61,831 nt of DNA. Source: JAWXCF01 sp034440515 (GTDB lineage Bacteria > Bacteroidota > Bacteroidia > CAILMK01). Each line of letters starts with the position of its first letter. The stretch's first letter is position 1. Location: NCBI GenBank assembly GCA_034440515.1, contig JAWXCF010000046.1, positions 1-61,831 on the forward strand, given 5' to 3'. Shown in pieces: positions 27,291 to 36,247 of the stretch. The notes under the pieces are model-generated. The model ran no database searches, was not told the origin of the DNA, and worked only from the letters and a program-made list of their open reading frames with translations. The position numbers and the translations under genes are program-made.

Positions 27291-29146
27291 TAGTCATTTT
27301 CAGTTACATAGACATTACCCCCCCTGTCTAAGAATTCTTGTGATTTAGTTTTCATTCCGTTTTCTATGGCTTCTTCTTCTTTTAATTCTAATGCTTTAGC
27401 ATAGTCCCTTACTTCTTGTGTAATTTTCATACTGCAGAACTTAGGACCACACATACTGCAAAAGTGTGCAACCTTTGCATTATCAGACGGTAAGGTTTCA
27501 TCGTGAAAACTTCTAGCTGTATCTGGATCTAATGACAAATTAAATTGGTCTTGCCATCTGAAATCGAATCTGGCTTTACTTAACACGTTATCTCTATATT
27601 GCGCACCTGGGTGTCCTTTTGCTAAATCTGCAGCGTGAGCGGCTAGTTTATAGGTAATAACTCCGTCTTTTACATCTTTTTTATTTGGTAGGCCAAGGTG
27701 TTCTTTTGGTGTAACATAACATAACATTGCAGTACCAAACCAACCAATCATAGCGGCACCAATAGCACTAGTAATGTGGTCATAACCAGGAGCAATATCT
27801 GTAGTAAGTGGCCCTAAAGTATAAAAAGGGGCTTCACCACATACTTCAAGTTGTTTTTCCATATTCTCCTTGATTAAGTGCATAGGTACGTGACCAGGCC
27901 CTTCTATCATAGTTTGAATATCGTGTTTCCAAGCTATTTTAGTCAATTCACCTAAGGTTTCTAATTCGCCAAATTGAGCTGCATCATTTGCATCGGCTAT
28001 ACAACCTGGTCTTAAACCATCACCTAGTGAAAAGCTTACATCGTAAGCCTTCATTATATCACATATATCTTCAAAGTGAGTATATAGAAAGCTTTCTCGA
28101 TGATGCGCAAGGCACCATTTTGCCATTATGCTACCGCCTCTACTTACTATTCCAGTTACTCTCTTTGCAGTAAGGGGCACATATCTTAACAATACTCCAG
28201 CGTGAATAGTGAAGTAATCAACTCCTTGTTCTGCTTGCTCAATAAGCGTATCTTTAAATATTTCCCAAGTCAGTTCTTCAGCTTTACCATCTACTTTTTC
28301 CAGTGCCTGATAAATTGGTACTGTACCAATTGGAACTGGACTATTTCTAATAATCCACTCTCTAGTTTCGTGAATGTTTTTACCAGTACTTAAATCCATA
28401 ATGGTATCTGCACCCCAACGGCAAGACCATACAGCTTTCTCTACTTCTTCCTCTATAGTGCTACCTATGGCAGAATTACCAATGTTTGCGTTTATTTTCA
28501 CTAAGAAGTTTCTACCAATAATCATTGGCTCTGCTTCAGGATGGTTAATGTTGGCTGGAATTATGGCTCTACCTAAAGCAACCTCACTGCGCACGAATTC
28601 AGGAGTTATTTCTCCTTTAGAAAGATTTGCGCCAAATGAATGCCCGATATGTTGATGCAAAGAATCAGAAAAACTTAATCTAGTTTGTGCCAAGCCTTGA
28701 TTTTCCCTAATCGCAATGTATTCCATTTCTGGTGTAATAATTCCTTGTCTGGCATAGTACATTTGGCTGACATTTTTACCAGACAATGCTCTTCTTGGTA
28801 AGGGTATATTGTTAAATGTAAATCCTTTATCTTTTACAGAATTTGTAAATTCAGAATTGTATCCACTCAATAGTTCTGTGTCATTTCGATCTTCTATCCA
28901 CTTACTCCTTAATCTTGGAATGCCCTCTCTAACATTTATTTCTATATTAGGGTCTGTGTAGGGTCCACTTGCATCATATACTGGAAAGCCAGTAAACTCA
29001 CAACCTTCAGGTAAATTATCGTGATTAATAAGTATCTCACGCATAGGTACCTGTATGTCTGGACTACTGCCTTGTACATACATTTTTCTAGATCCAGTTA
29101 TTGGGTCTCTAGTTATACTTTCTTCTGTCGGTATTTGTTGAATCAT
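27290..29146 (-). CDS. thiC: Phosphomethylpyrimidine synthase
   Basis: Radical-SAM enzyme turning aminoimidazole ribotide into HMP phosphate. The unusual C-terminal iron-sulfur motif CxxCxxxxC is Cys563, Cys566, Cys571 (CSMCGPKFC). Also visible are the ERxN-like N-terminal barrel with FGANLSKGEITPEF and the metal-binding EGPGHVPMH. 618 aa, normal. Second gene of the thiamine operon, 10 nt after thiS. Confidence 0.97.
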   Translation of the reverse strand: MIQQIPTEESITRDPITGSRKMYVQGSSPDIQVPMREILINHDNLPEGCEFTGFPVYDASGPYTDPNIEINVREGIPRLRSKWIEDRNDTELLSGYNSEFTNSVKDKGFTFNNIPLPRRALSGKNVSQMYYARQGIITPEMEYIAIRENQGLAQTRLSFSDSLHQHIGHSFGANLSKGEITPEFVRSEVALGRAIIPANINHPEAEPMIIGRNFLVKINANIGNSAIGSTIEEEVEKAVWSCRWGADTIMDLSTGKNIHETREWIIRNSPVPIGTVPIYQALEKVDGKAEELTWEIFKDTLIEQAEQGVDYFTIHAGVLLRYVPLTAKRVTGIVSRGGSIMAKWCLAHHRESFLYTHFEDICDIMKAYDVSFSLGDGLRPGCIADANDAAQFGELETLGELTKIAWKHDIQTMIEGPGHVPMHLIKENMEKQLEVCGEAPFYTLGPLTTDIAPGYDHITSAIGAAMIGWFGTAMLCYVTPKEHLGLPNKKDVKDGVITYKLAAHAADLAKGHPGAQYRDNVLSKARFDFRWQDQFNLSLDPDTARSFHDETLPSDNAKVAHFCSMCGPKFCSMKITQEVRDYAKALELKEEEAIENGMKTKSQEFLDRGGNVYVTEND

Positions 29147-29156
29147 TATATACGAA

Positions 29157-29360
29157 TTACCCGCCTTGAGCAGCTGATATTATTAAAATTTTACTGTGTT
29201 CTGAAAGTATAAAACTCTCCCAGTCTTGTAATGGAACCATAACGTTGTCAACAGCAATTGCTAAACCTTTTCTTTGCAATATACATAATTGATTTAAAGC
29301 ATCAATTAAATTGCTATTTTCTGGTAAAATAAGTTGATTATCGTTACAATACACCTCCAT
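29157..29360 (-). CDS. thiS: Sulfur carrier protein ThiS
   Basis: Ubiquitin-like sulfur carrier of 67 aa ending in the required Gly66-Gly67 (SAAQGG), which ThiF adenylates and converts to a thiocarboxylate used by ThiG. First gene of the operon, directly downstream of the TPP riboswitch leader. Confidence 0.93.
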   Translation of the reverse strand: MEVYCNDNQLILPENSNLIDALNQLCILQRKGLAIAVDNVMVPLQDWESFILSEHSKILIISAAQGG

Positions 29361-29392
29361 TAGTAGATAGAGCTTTAGTATTTTGGGTACGC

Positions 29393-29415
29393 AAAAAATA
29401 CAGATGGTATTTTTT
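29393..29415 (-). terminator. AT-rich hairpin between TPP riboswitch and thiS (expression platform candidate)
   Basis: A perfect 9-bp stem (AAAAAATAC with GTATTTTTT, 5-nt loop) follows the aptamer and precedes thiS by about 30 nt. The 3' arm ends in six T, so it could act as a weak terminator or mask the translation start when TPP is bound. Confidence 0.45.
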
Positions 29416-29420
29416 TACTT

Positions 29421-29489
29421 TTCCCTTCGTCTGCATTACCAGCATCAGGTCACAAGGGTATCATCTCAGCCACATATTTGGCACCCCTA
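29421..29489 (-). promoter_or_regulatory. TPP riboswitch (THI element)
   Basis: The minus-strand leader of thiS carries the conserved aptamer landmarks in order: GGGGTGCC, GGCTGAGATGATACCC, then GACCTGATGCTGGTAATGCC-like core (ACCTGAT, GGTAATGC) and a closing AAGGGA. Binding of thiamine pyrophosphate would turn down the whole operon thiS to thiF. Confidence 0.96.
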
Positions 29490-29497
29490 AAGCATAA

Positions 29498-29505
29498 CAA
29501 AGTTA
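29498..29505 (-). promoter_or_regulatory. Promoter -7 box of the thiamine operon
   Basis: TAACTTTG on the minus strand is an exact TAnnTTTG match. It ends 8 nt before the riboswitch, so the transcript would begin almost at the aptamer's first base pair. No clear TTTG -33 box is seen. Confidence 0.55.
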
Positions 29506-29531
29506 AATAGTAGTTAATTAGAAAAGTACTA

Positions 29532-30443
29532 CTAATTTAAAAAATTATCTATTTTACTATCAATGAGCAATTTGAACTGGAAATAAGTAGAGATTTTAGT
29601 ACCTAACAGGTAACTTATATATAATTTTAGTTTGCTTTGGTTAAATGTCTTATATGTTTTATTTGATGTAATTATATTATTTGCAATTGTTATGCTTTCT
29701 TGATCTAATTCTTTTGAATTAATAAAACTGTTCCAAACTATTATTTCAGATTCTGGAATGCGTAATTCTTTTAGCAAATTCGTTCTAACAATATCTGAAA
29801 TTTCACTTTGCTTTATGTTTTTGCTCGACTGATTAATATGGGTGCGTAGCTTCACCAGTATTTCACTTATATTCTGATACTTTAGGATGTTTTTACATCT
29901 CACTAAGAAATCATAATCCTGAGCAAATTCTAATTCTTGATTATATACTAATTCAAGTTCTTGAATTTTTCCTGTTCTCATTAGCCAGCTTGAGTGGGGA
30001 ATCGAACTTCCATTTAGCAATCTAATTACTATATCTTGATGAAAAACTGCTGGTACATAAATCTTAGAATCTTCACCAAAAAAACATACAGAACACCCAC
30101 AAATGTCAACATCAGGATTTCTCTCCATCAGGCTGAGTTGTTTCTGTAATCTATAGGGTAGTGAAATGTCATCATCATCCATACGTGCGAAGTATTTTGT
30201 ATTACAATGCTTTATTGCTTCATTGCATTTGGTAGCCAAATTAGTGTTTTCAGGAAACTGCACGATTGTAACTCTGTTATCGTTTAAGTATTTAGATACC
30301 AAATCTAAATCTGCATACCCTTTTTCAACTTGCAGTATGATACTAATATTTCTATAGCTCTGTTGGACAATACTATTTATCGCTTGCTCAGCTATTTCTA
30401 AAACCCTTGTAACGGGAATAGCAACAGTAATTAATTGGTTCAT
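29532..30443 (-). CDS. Glycosyltransferase family 2
   Basis: GT-A fold transferase of 303 aa. N-terminal ITVAIPVTRVLEIAEQAINSIVQQSY and the DxD metal site in FARMDDDDISLPYRL place it in GT2. The ATG at 30443 overlaps the stop of the upstream asnB paralogue as ATGA, so the two are translationally coupled; a longer frame to 30500 is rejected because its extra residues are not family-like. The lack of membrane segments suggests a soluble or peripheral enzyme. Acceptor and sugar unknown; I infer that it works on the amidated product of its asnB partner or on the same glycan. Confidence 0.88.
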   Translation of the reverse strand: MNQLITVAIPVTRVLEIAEQAINSIVQQSYRNISIILQVEKGYADLDLVSKYLNDNRVTIVQFPENTNLATKCNEAIKHCNTKYFARMDDDDISLPYRLQKQLSLMERNPDVDICGCSVCFFGEDSKIYVPAVFHQDIVIRLLNGSSIPHSSWLMRTGKIQELELVYNQELEFAQDYDFLVRCKNILKYQNISEILVKLRTHINQSSKNIKQSEISDIVRTNLLKELRIPESEIIVWNSFINSKELDQESITIANNIITSNKTYKTFNQSKLKLYISYLLGTKISTYFQFKLLIDSKIDNFLN

Positions 30444-32158
30444 AGTTGTATATAATCTTGGTGGGTGTCTAACCAATAAGCTAAACAGAAAATCCCCCAA
30501 TAATGGTATGGTCGTTCGTCTAGTTTCATATAAGGGAAATTTGAAATAAAGCTATTGAAATTAATAAATTTGAATACAATATGCTCTCTGTTATGGTATA
30601 ATGCTTGAAAATAATTGTCAATTGTCGGTTTTTTTATAAAGATATTCGGTGATAATCCAAACCCTACTTTAGGAACTTTGGTAATTGATTCGTAACCCAA
30701 ATCTATAAGTAGTTTTCTTAATGGTTTTTTGGTTTTCTCGTTGTTAATTAAATCGTTGATAGATAATGAATTGGAATATTGTACTACTGCACCGTGTAGG
30801 TAGGGTAGTCTTACCTCGAGACTGTGTTGCATATAGGCTCTATCTACTTTTGCCAACATATTACCTGGTAAACTATAGTTTTGCTCAAGTTTCAGTACAG
30901 ATTTTAAACTGTTGTAATATTTACGCAAATCAAGGTTAGCATTAAAGTCAATTGGCAACCCCAAAACGTTCAAGTCACTGTGACTAAATAATGTGTTGTA
31001 TTGCAAGTGTTTTTCAATATTTACACTACCTTGTTTTTTAGACTTTCTTCGCTTCGTATAGTCTGGCAATTGAGTTCTAAATCGAAACTTTAAATAATGA
31101 CCTACGTCTGTATTTAGGTAGTTTTTATAGACTTCATACCCAGCAAATATTTCATCGGCGCCGTCACCAGTTAGTACTATTCTATTATTTTTAGCTATGT
31201 GTTTGGCTAGTAGCCAAGTATTTAGCCAAGCAGTATCTATCATAGGTTCATCCATAGCAGCTATGGCTTGCATAATCCATTCTCCATTATCATTAGGATA
31301 ATTTATAATGGTTGTGTCCAATCCATTCAGGTTCAGATTTTCACTTTGTATAGAGTAGGCATTGTATTCAAGTTTCAAATCTTTCAGCATCACTGCTATC
31401 AAACTGCTATCTATTCCTCCGCTTAGTGCTAGGGCAGGGATTTGATTGCTAGGGTAAATATCTACTATTGCCTCAGTTAACGCATCTTTTAGTTTGGTAT
31501 GTTCATATTTCTTTAAAATAATAGGGTAGTGACCTTTCTGCGATAAATCTGTTTGTCGATTAATGGGCAATGGATGAATATTATTAAATATGGAATCTTG
31601 GGGGGAAACGTAATGATGGTGTAGCAAATGTGCCAGTTGATTTCTATTAATACTCAGGTTTAACCGACAACTAGCAATAGGCAGAACTTCTGAGCATAAT
31701 ATACTTATCGCTTTATCTTCAGACTGGTATTGATACAAAGGCTTTTGTCCAAACTGATCTCGAATTGCAAAAACTTTGTTAGCTGTGGCATAAATTATAG
31801 CAAACATTCCCTCAAGTTCTATTTGACTGTATTTAGAGCCTTTTTGTAATAATTCGCTGATGTAAGATTGTACGATATGTACATCGTTAATGCTATTATT
31901 TGCCTGCAATATGTGATTGTAGTCTGCTGTATTATACAGTTCTCCATTATAACTTAAGGCACCCTCTACTGATATTAGTGGTTGGGTAGTCTTACTAGCA
32001 TCTCTAATTGTTAACTGAGTATGAACAATGGCGCTATTCTTATTTACTATTATGGCATAGTTGTTTGGACCTCTATGGCGTAATCTATTAGCTATTTGCA
32101 GGGCATATTCCTTTAACTTTTCCGCATCATTACATATTATTAGAGCTATTCCACACAT
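30440..32158 (-). CDS. asnB: Asparagine synthase-like amidotransferase, second copy
   Basis: Glutamine-dependent amidotransferase with Cys2 nucleophile (MCGIALI), SYNGELYN, and the PP-loop SGGIDSS plus TGDGADEIFAGYE. At 572 aa it is shorter than the copy at 0.1 kb and diverged (RHRGPNN instead of RGPD, RDQFGQKPLY), suggesting a different substrate. Coupled by an ATGA overlap to a GT2 glycosyltransferase. A TAATTTTG box ends only 4 nt before its ATG, so the mRNA may be leaderless. The start is fixed by the need for Cys2. Confidence 0.88.
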   Translation of the reverse strand: MCGIALIICNDAEKLKEYALQIANRLRHRGPNNYAIIVNKNSAIVHTQLTIRDASKTTQPLISVEGALSYNGELYNTADYNHILQANNSINDVHIVQSYISELLQKGSKYSQIELEGMFAIIYATANKVFAIRDQFGQKPLYQYQSEDKAISILCSEVLPIASCRLNLSINRNQLAHLLHHHYVSPQDSIFNNIHPLPINRQTDLSQKGHYPIILKKYEHTKLKDALTEAIVDIYPSNQIPALALSGGIDSSLIAVMLKDLKLEYNAYSIQSENLNLNGLDTTIINYPNDNGEWIMQAIAAMDEPMIDTAWLNTWLLAKHIAKNNRIVLTGDGADEIFAGYEVYKNYLNTDVGHYLKFRFRTQLPDYTKRRKSKKQGSVNIEKHLQYNTLFSHSDLNVLGLPIDFNANLDLRKYYNSLKSVLKLEQNYSLPGNMLAKVDRAYMQHSLEVRLPYLHGAVVQYSNSLSINDLINNEKTKKPLRKLLIDLGYESITKVPKVGFGLSPNIFIKKPTIDNYFQALYHNREHIVFKFINFNSFISNFPYMKLDERPYHYWGIFCLAYWLDTHQDYIQL

Positions 32159-32162
32159 ATTG

Positions 32163-32170
32163 CAAAATTA
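32163..32170 (-). promoter_or_regulatory. Candidate -7 box for asnB/GT2 pair
   Basis: TAATTTTG on the minus strand matches TAnnTTTG exactly and ends 4 nt from the ATG, implying transcription starts at or next to the start codon. Confidence 0.45.
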
Positions 32171-32222
32171 AATTGGCTTCTAATGGGAATTAAATTATTA
32201 TTGAACTGATTAGAAATTTAAA

Positions 32223-32804
32223 ATGGAAAGCAATAAGGTGTTTAGATTGTGCATATTAGCCTCTGGTAGCGGGACAAATGCAGAGAATATTATTAAATAT
32301 TTTCAGAATAACGACAGAATAGCAATAGAATTAGTCCTTACAGACAATCCTAATGCTGGCGTATTAGAACGAGCAAATAGATTACAAATTTTATCACAAT
32401 ATTTAAACAAAGATTGTCGAGTATCAAGGGAATGTTTTAGCAATAAATTAATTGGAATAGATTTTATAATTCTAGCAGGATATATGAGGCTAATTCCAAA
32501 GTTTCTAATTCTACAATTTGAGAATAGAATGTTGAATGTACACCCTGCACTTTTGCCAAACTATGGTGGCAAGGGTATGTATGGTATGAATGTACACAAG
32601 GCAGTTTATAATTCTAATGATAATACTACAGGAATTAGCATCCACTTGGTAAATGAAAACTATGATGAAGGTAAGATTCTGTTACAAAAATCAGTAGATA
32701 TCCATCAGTTAAATTCGGCTGAAGAAATAGCAGAAGCAGTACATAAACTCGAATACGAATACTACCCTAAAGTCATAGAAAACTATATACTTAATTATGT
32801 GTAA
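32223..32804 (+). CDS. purN: Phosphoribosylglycinamide formyltransferase
   Basis: Third step of purine synthesis, transferring formyl from 10-formyl-tetrahydrofolate to GAR. The active-site trio is Asn105, His107 (NVHPALLP) and Asp148 (NENYDEG), as in the E. coli enzyme. N-terminal phosphate loop ASGSGTNAENI. 193 aa. Divergent from the asnB/GT2 pair and 58 nt upstream of purH. Confidence 0.94.
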   Translation: MESNKVFRLCILASGSGTNAENIIKYFQNNDRIAIELVLTDNPNAGVLERANRLQILSQYLNKDCRVSRECFSNKLIGIDFIILAGYMRLIPKFLILQFENRMLNVHPALLPNYGGKGMYGMNVHKAVYNSNDNTTGISIHLVNENYDEGKILLQKSVDIHQLNSAEEIAEAVHKLEYEYYPKVIENYILNYV

Positions 32805-32833
32805 ATGTTCTAACAATTAAACCTTATTATAAT

Positions 32834-32841
32834 TATTTTTG
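32834..32841 (+). promoter_or_regulatory. Candidate -7 box for purH-mre operon
   Basis: TATTTTTG, an exact TAnnTTTG match, lies 21 nt before the purH GTG start. No obvious TTTG is seen at the -33 position. Confidence 0.4.
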
Positions 32842-32862
32842 CATTTAGTATAATATTAATCA

Positions 32863-34374
32863 GTGACAGAAATTCCAAAGCAGATAAAATCTGCTCTAAT
32901 ATCGGTTTATCATAAAGATGGATTAGACGATATAATTAAATTGTTAATTGATAATAGTGTAACCATCTATTCCACAGGTGGTACATTAGATTTCATAAAT
33001 TCACTTGGTTTTCAAGCCATTGCTGTAGAGAATGTAACAGATTTCCCAAGCATATTAGGGGGTAGGGTTAAAACTTTACATCCAAAAATATTTGGTGGCA
33101 TATTGAATAGAAGTGAAAACGATGCCGACTTATTGGAAATGAATCAATATCAAATCCCAAACATTGATTTGGTTATTGTTGATTTATATCCATTTAGAGA
33201 AACTGTAAAGTCTGGTGCATCACACGATAATATTATTGAGAAAATTGATATAGGTGGAATTTCACTGATTAGAGCTGGTGCAAAAAACTACCAAGATGTC
33301 TGCATCATTTCTAATCAATCACAGTATTCGGAACTGTTACAAGTATTGACAGAAAATAATGCTGAAACAAAAGAGAATTACAGAAAGAAATTAGCTACTG
33401 AAGCTTTTCTGATTACTTCAAATTACGATGCTGAGATATCTCAATATTTCATAGAAGACTATGAAAATGATCAAGATATTAGTATATTACGATATGGGGA
33501 GAATCCACACCAAAAGGCTTGGTATGAAGGTGACCTTAATCAAGTTTTTGAAAAGCTACACGGCAAAGAGTTAAGCTATAATAATTTAGTAGATGTTGAT
33601 GCTGCTTGGCGATTGGTATGCGATTTTCCAATACTAGGCTTTGCTATCATTAAACATACTAATGCTTGCGGTGCTGCCATAGACGATGATTTAGAGAAAG
33701 CTTGGCATAAAGCATTATCAGCCGATCCGACATCTGCTTTTGGAGGTATTATTGCAACTAATGGTACAATAACAAAGGATATTGCTTCAGAAATAAACAA
33801 AATATTTTGTGAGGTAGTATTAGCTGAAGTTATAGATGTTGATGCCTTAGAGATTTTGTCTAGAAAAAAAAATAGGATTGTATTAAAAATGAAGCCTCGG
33901 AGCAAATCAATCTTAAATGAAAAGACTTTATTTAACGGCAAAATAGTACAAGAATCGGATCTGAATATAGAAACTGAAGCTGCGCTAAAATTCGTAACCA
34001 AATTAAAACCAAGCCAAGAACAAATTGCAGACTTACTATTTGCTAACATAATATGTAAACACATAAAGAGCAACGCAATAGTATTAGTCAAAGGACTACA
34101 AATGATAGGTATGGGTTGCGGGCAAACCAGTAGGATAGATGCATTAAATCAAGCAATAGGCAAAGCCAAAAAGTTTAACTTTGATACAAAAGCTGCTGTT
34201 ATGGCGAGTGACGCGTTTTTCCCGTTTGCTGATTGTGTCACAGTTGCAGACCAAAATGGTATAAATGCTGTCATTCACCCAGGGGGTTCTATAAAAGATC
34301 AAGACAGTATCAGTTATTGCGATGAGAACGGTATGAGTATGGTTGTTACAGGGGTTAGACACTTTTTACATTGA
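32863..34374 (+). CDS. purH: Bifunctional AICAR transformylase / IMP cyclohydrolase
   Basis: Catalyses the last two steps of IMP synthesis. The N-terminal cyclohydrolase domain shows IYSTGGT, GGRVKTLHPKIFGGIL; the transformylase domain shows RYGENPHQ and the catalytic Lys264-His265 (IKHTNACG). 503 aa. Start is GTG at 32863; no ATG fits the family N-terminus (ISVYHKDGLDD). mreB begins 9 nt downstream, so the cell-shape genes are probably cotranscribed with it. Confidence 0.95.
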   Translation: MTEIPKQIKSALISVYHKDGLDDIIKLLIDNSVTIYSTGGTLDFINSLGFQAIAVENVTDFPSILGGRVKTLHPKIFGGILNRSENDADLLEMNQYQIPNIDLVIVDLYPFRETVKSGASHDNIIEKIDIGGISLIRAGAKNYQDVCIISNQSQYSELLQVLTENNAETKENYRKKLATEAFLITSNYDAEISQYFIEDYENDQDISILRYGENPHQKAWYEGDLNQVFEKLHGKELSYNNLVDVDAAWRLVCDFPILGFAIIKHTNACGAAIDDDLEKAWHKALSADPTSAFGGIIATNGTITKDIASEINKIFCEVVLAEVIDVDALEILSRKKNRIVLKMKPRSKSILNEKTLFNGKIVQESDLNIETEAALKFVTKLKPSQEQIADLLFANIICKHIKSNAIVLVKGLQMIGMGCGQTSRIDALNQAIGKAKKFNFDTKAAVMASDAFFPFADCVTVADQNGINAVIHPGGSIKDQDSISYCDENGMSMVVTGVRHFLH

Positions 34375-34383
34375 AACTGAAAA

Positions 34384-35406
34384 ATGGGATTATTTAATTT
34401 TTTTACACAAGATTTAGCTATTGACTTAGGGACTGCAAATACCCTAATTATACATAAAGACCAAGTAGTTGTTAACGAGCCATCTATCATAGCAATAGAC
34501 AGGCGTACTGGTCAAGTGAAGGCTGTGGGCAGCAAAGCACAGCAAATGCACGGAAAAACGCACGAGGATATGAAAACCATTCGTCCACTACGTGACGGAG
34601 TTATTGCAGACTTTACTGCTGCTGAGCAAATGCTTCGTGGCATGATAGGTATGATTAACAAGGGTAAAAAAATGTTTAGTCCACACCTACGTATGGTTAT
34701 TTGCATACCATCAGGAATAACTGAAGTGGAAAAAAGAGCCGTAAAAGAAAGTGCAGATAGAAGTGGTAGTAAAGAAACTTACTTAATAAGCGAGCCAATG
34801 GCAGCCGCTATAGGTATAGGAATAGATGTAGAGGAACCAATGGGTAATATGGTCATTGACATAGGTGGTGGTACTACAGAAATTGCTGTAATAGCCCTAG
34901 CTGGCATTGTTTGCGACCAAAGCATAAGAATAGCAGGTGACGAATTCACTAACGATATAATGGAGTATATGCGTAGAGAGCATAACATCTTAATCGGGGA
35001 ACGTAGTGCTGAGCAGATTAAAATAGAGGTTGGTAGTGCACTGCAAGAATTAGATGTGCCGCCACAAGATTATAAGGTAAATGGAAGAGATATGATGACT
35101 GGCATACCTAGGCAAATATCTGTTTCTTACCAAGAAATAGCAGGTGCACTTGATAAATCTATAACCAAAATAGAAGAAGCCATACTTAAAGCGTTAGAAT
35201 TAACCCCTCCAGAATTATCAGCAGATATATTTAGTACTGGATTGTATTTGACAGGTGGTGGGGCATTATTACGTGGACTTGATAAGAGAATTTCTCAAAA
35301 GACTAAGTTGCCCGTTTATATTGCCGAAGATCCATTAAAAGCAGTAGTTAGAGGCACAGGAATTGTCTTAAAAAATTTAAATAAGTATAAAACCATATTA
35401 AGTTAA
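34384..35406 (+). CDS. mreB: Rod shape-determining protein MreB
   Basis: Actin-like filament that organises the elongation machinery along the inner membrane. ATPase motifs: phosphate-1 DLGTANTLI near residue 13, phosphate-2 VIDIGGGTTEIAV near residue 158, adenosine motif LTGGGALLRGLD near residue 297. 340 aa. First of five elongasome genes in one operon; mreC begins 3 nt downstream. One of only two CATG sites of the window lies in this gene (34641). Confidence 0.96.
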   Translation: MGLFNFFTQDLAIDLGTANTLIIHKDQVVVNEPSIIAIDRRTGQVKAVGSKAQQMHGKTHEDMKTIRPLRDGVIADFTAAEQMLRGMIGMINKGKKMFSPHLRMVICIPSGITEVEKRAVKESADRSGSKETYLISEPMAAAIGIGIDVEEPMGNMVIDIGGGTTEIAVIALAGIVCDQSIRIAGDEFTNDIMEYMRREHNILIGERSAEQIKIEVGSALQELDVPPQDYKVNGRDMMTGIPRQISVSYQEIAGALDKSITKIEEAILKALELTPPELSADIFSTGLYLTGGGALLRGLDKRISQKTKLPVYIAEDPLKAVVRGTGIVLKNLNKYKTILS

Positions 35407-35409
35407 TAT

Positions 35410-36246
35410 ATGGGAAACATCCTGTACTTCCTGGCTAGGTACAACAGGATATTTATCTTCGTTTTACTTGAGATTACGGCTTTGAGCTTGGTAGTCAGTT
35501 ATCACGATGCAAAAAGAAAGACTGTATTTAGCTTTTTAAATGATATTACTTCACGCTTTGACTCTAAAGTAAGTGACATAAAGTATTATTTTCACCTAAA
35601 GTCAACTAACGAAAGTCTACTGGCTGAAAATGCTAGACTTAGGCAGAATCAACCAAATGCTAAATGGGCAGATACAATGCGCCAAGTGCAGATAATTGAT
35701 ACAACTTTTAAGCAAAAGTTTACCTATCAGCCTGCCCAAGTTATAAATAACAGCACCAATGTCAAAAACAACTACATTACAATAGATGCAGGGACAAATA
35801 AAGGTGTAAACTCCCATATGGGTGTCGTAAGCTCAAATGGTATAATTGGGATAACCAGGTTTAGTTCTGGCAATTATGCTACTGTACTAAGTGTGCTCCA
35901 CAAAGATTTTCAAGTAAGTGCCCAAATATTAGAAAATGATGAATTGGGATCAGTAGTTTGGGAGGGAGGCTCTCCAGATGTAGTGACACTGAAGGATATA
36001 CCCGTACACATAATACTAAAAAAGGGTTGGCACGTAATAGTTAGTCAAAATAGTGATGCCTTCCCAAAAGGCATTCCTATAGGAACCATCATATCATTTC
36101 AGACGAATGGAAGTGAGGCTACCTACAACGTAAAAGTACGATTAGCTGCATCAATTAGAAATGTACAGAAAGTATATGTTATAAATAATATATTATTAGA
36201 TGAGAAGAAAGCCTTAGAAACCAAAACATTAGAATCTAATAAATAA
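35410..36246 (+). CDS. mreC: Rod shape-determining protein MreC
   Basis: Bitopic inner-membrane protein linking MreB to periplasmic synthases. One N-terminal membrane segment (residues about 14-32), then a periplasmic coiled coil (TNESLLAENARLRQN) and the beta domains with DAGTNKGVNSHMGVVSSNGIIG. 278 aa. Tight spacing (3 nt before, 1 nt after) inside the mre operon. Confidence 0.94.
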   Translation: MGNILYFLARYNRIFIFVLLEITALSLVVSYHDAKRKTVFSFLNDITSRFDSKVSDIKYYFHLKSTNESLLAENARLRQNQPNAKWADTMRQVQIIDTTFKQKFTYQPAQVINNSTNVKNNYITIDAGTNKGVNSHMGVVSSNGIIGITRFSSGNYATVLSVLHKDFQVSAQILENDELGSVVWEGGSPDVVTLKDIPVHIILKKGWHVIVSQNSDAFPKGIPIGTIISFQTNGSEATYNVKVRLAASIRNVQKVYVINNILLDEKKALETKTLESNK

Positions 36247-36247
36247 T

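Noticed and set aside
29512..29535. Hairpin AATTAG/CTAATT as terminator of the GT2 gene
   Set aside because: Six A-T-rich pairs without a following T-run on the relevant strand; lies in the thiamine promoter region and could arise by chance.
33576..34091. 171-codon open frame antisense to purH
   Set aside because: It mirrors the codon structure of purH, has no family resemblance and no promoter box; purH is well conserved in that region.
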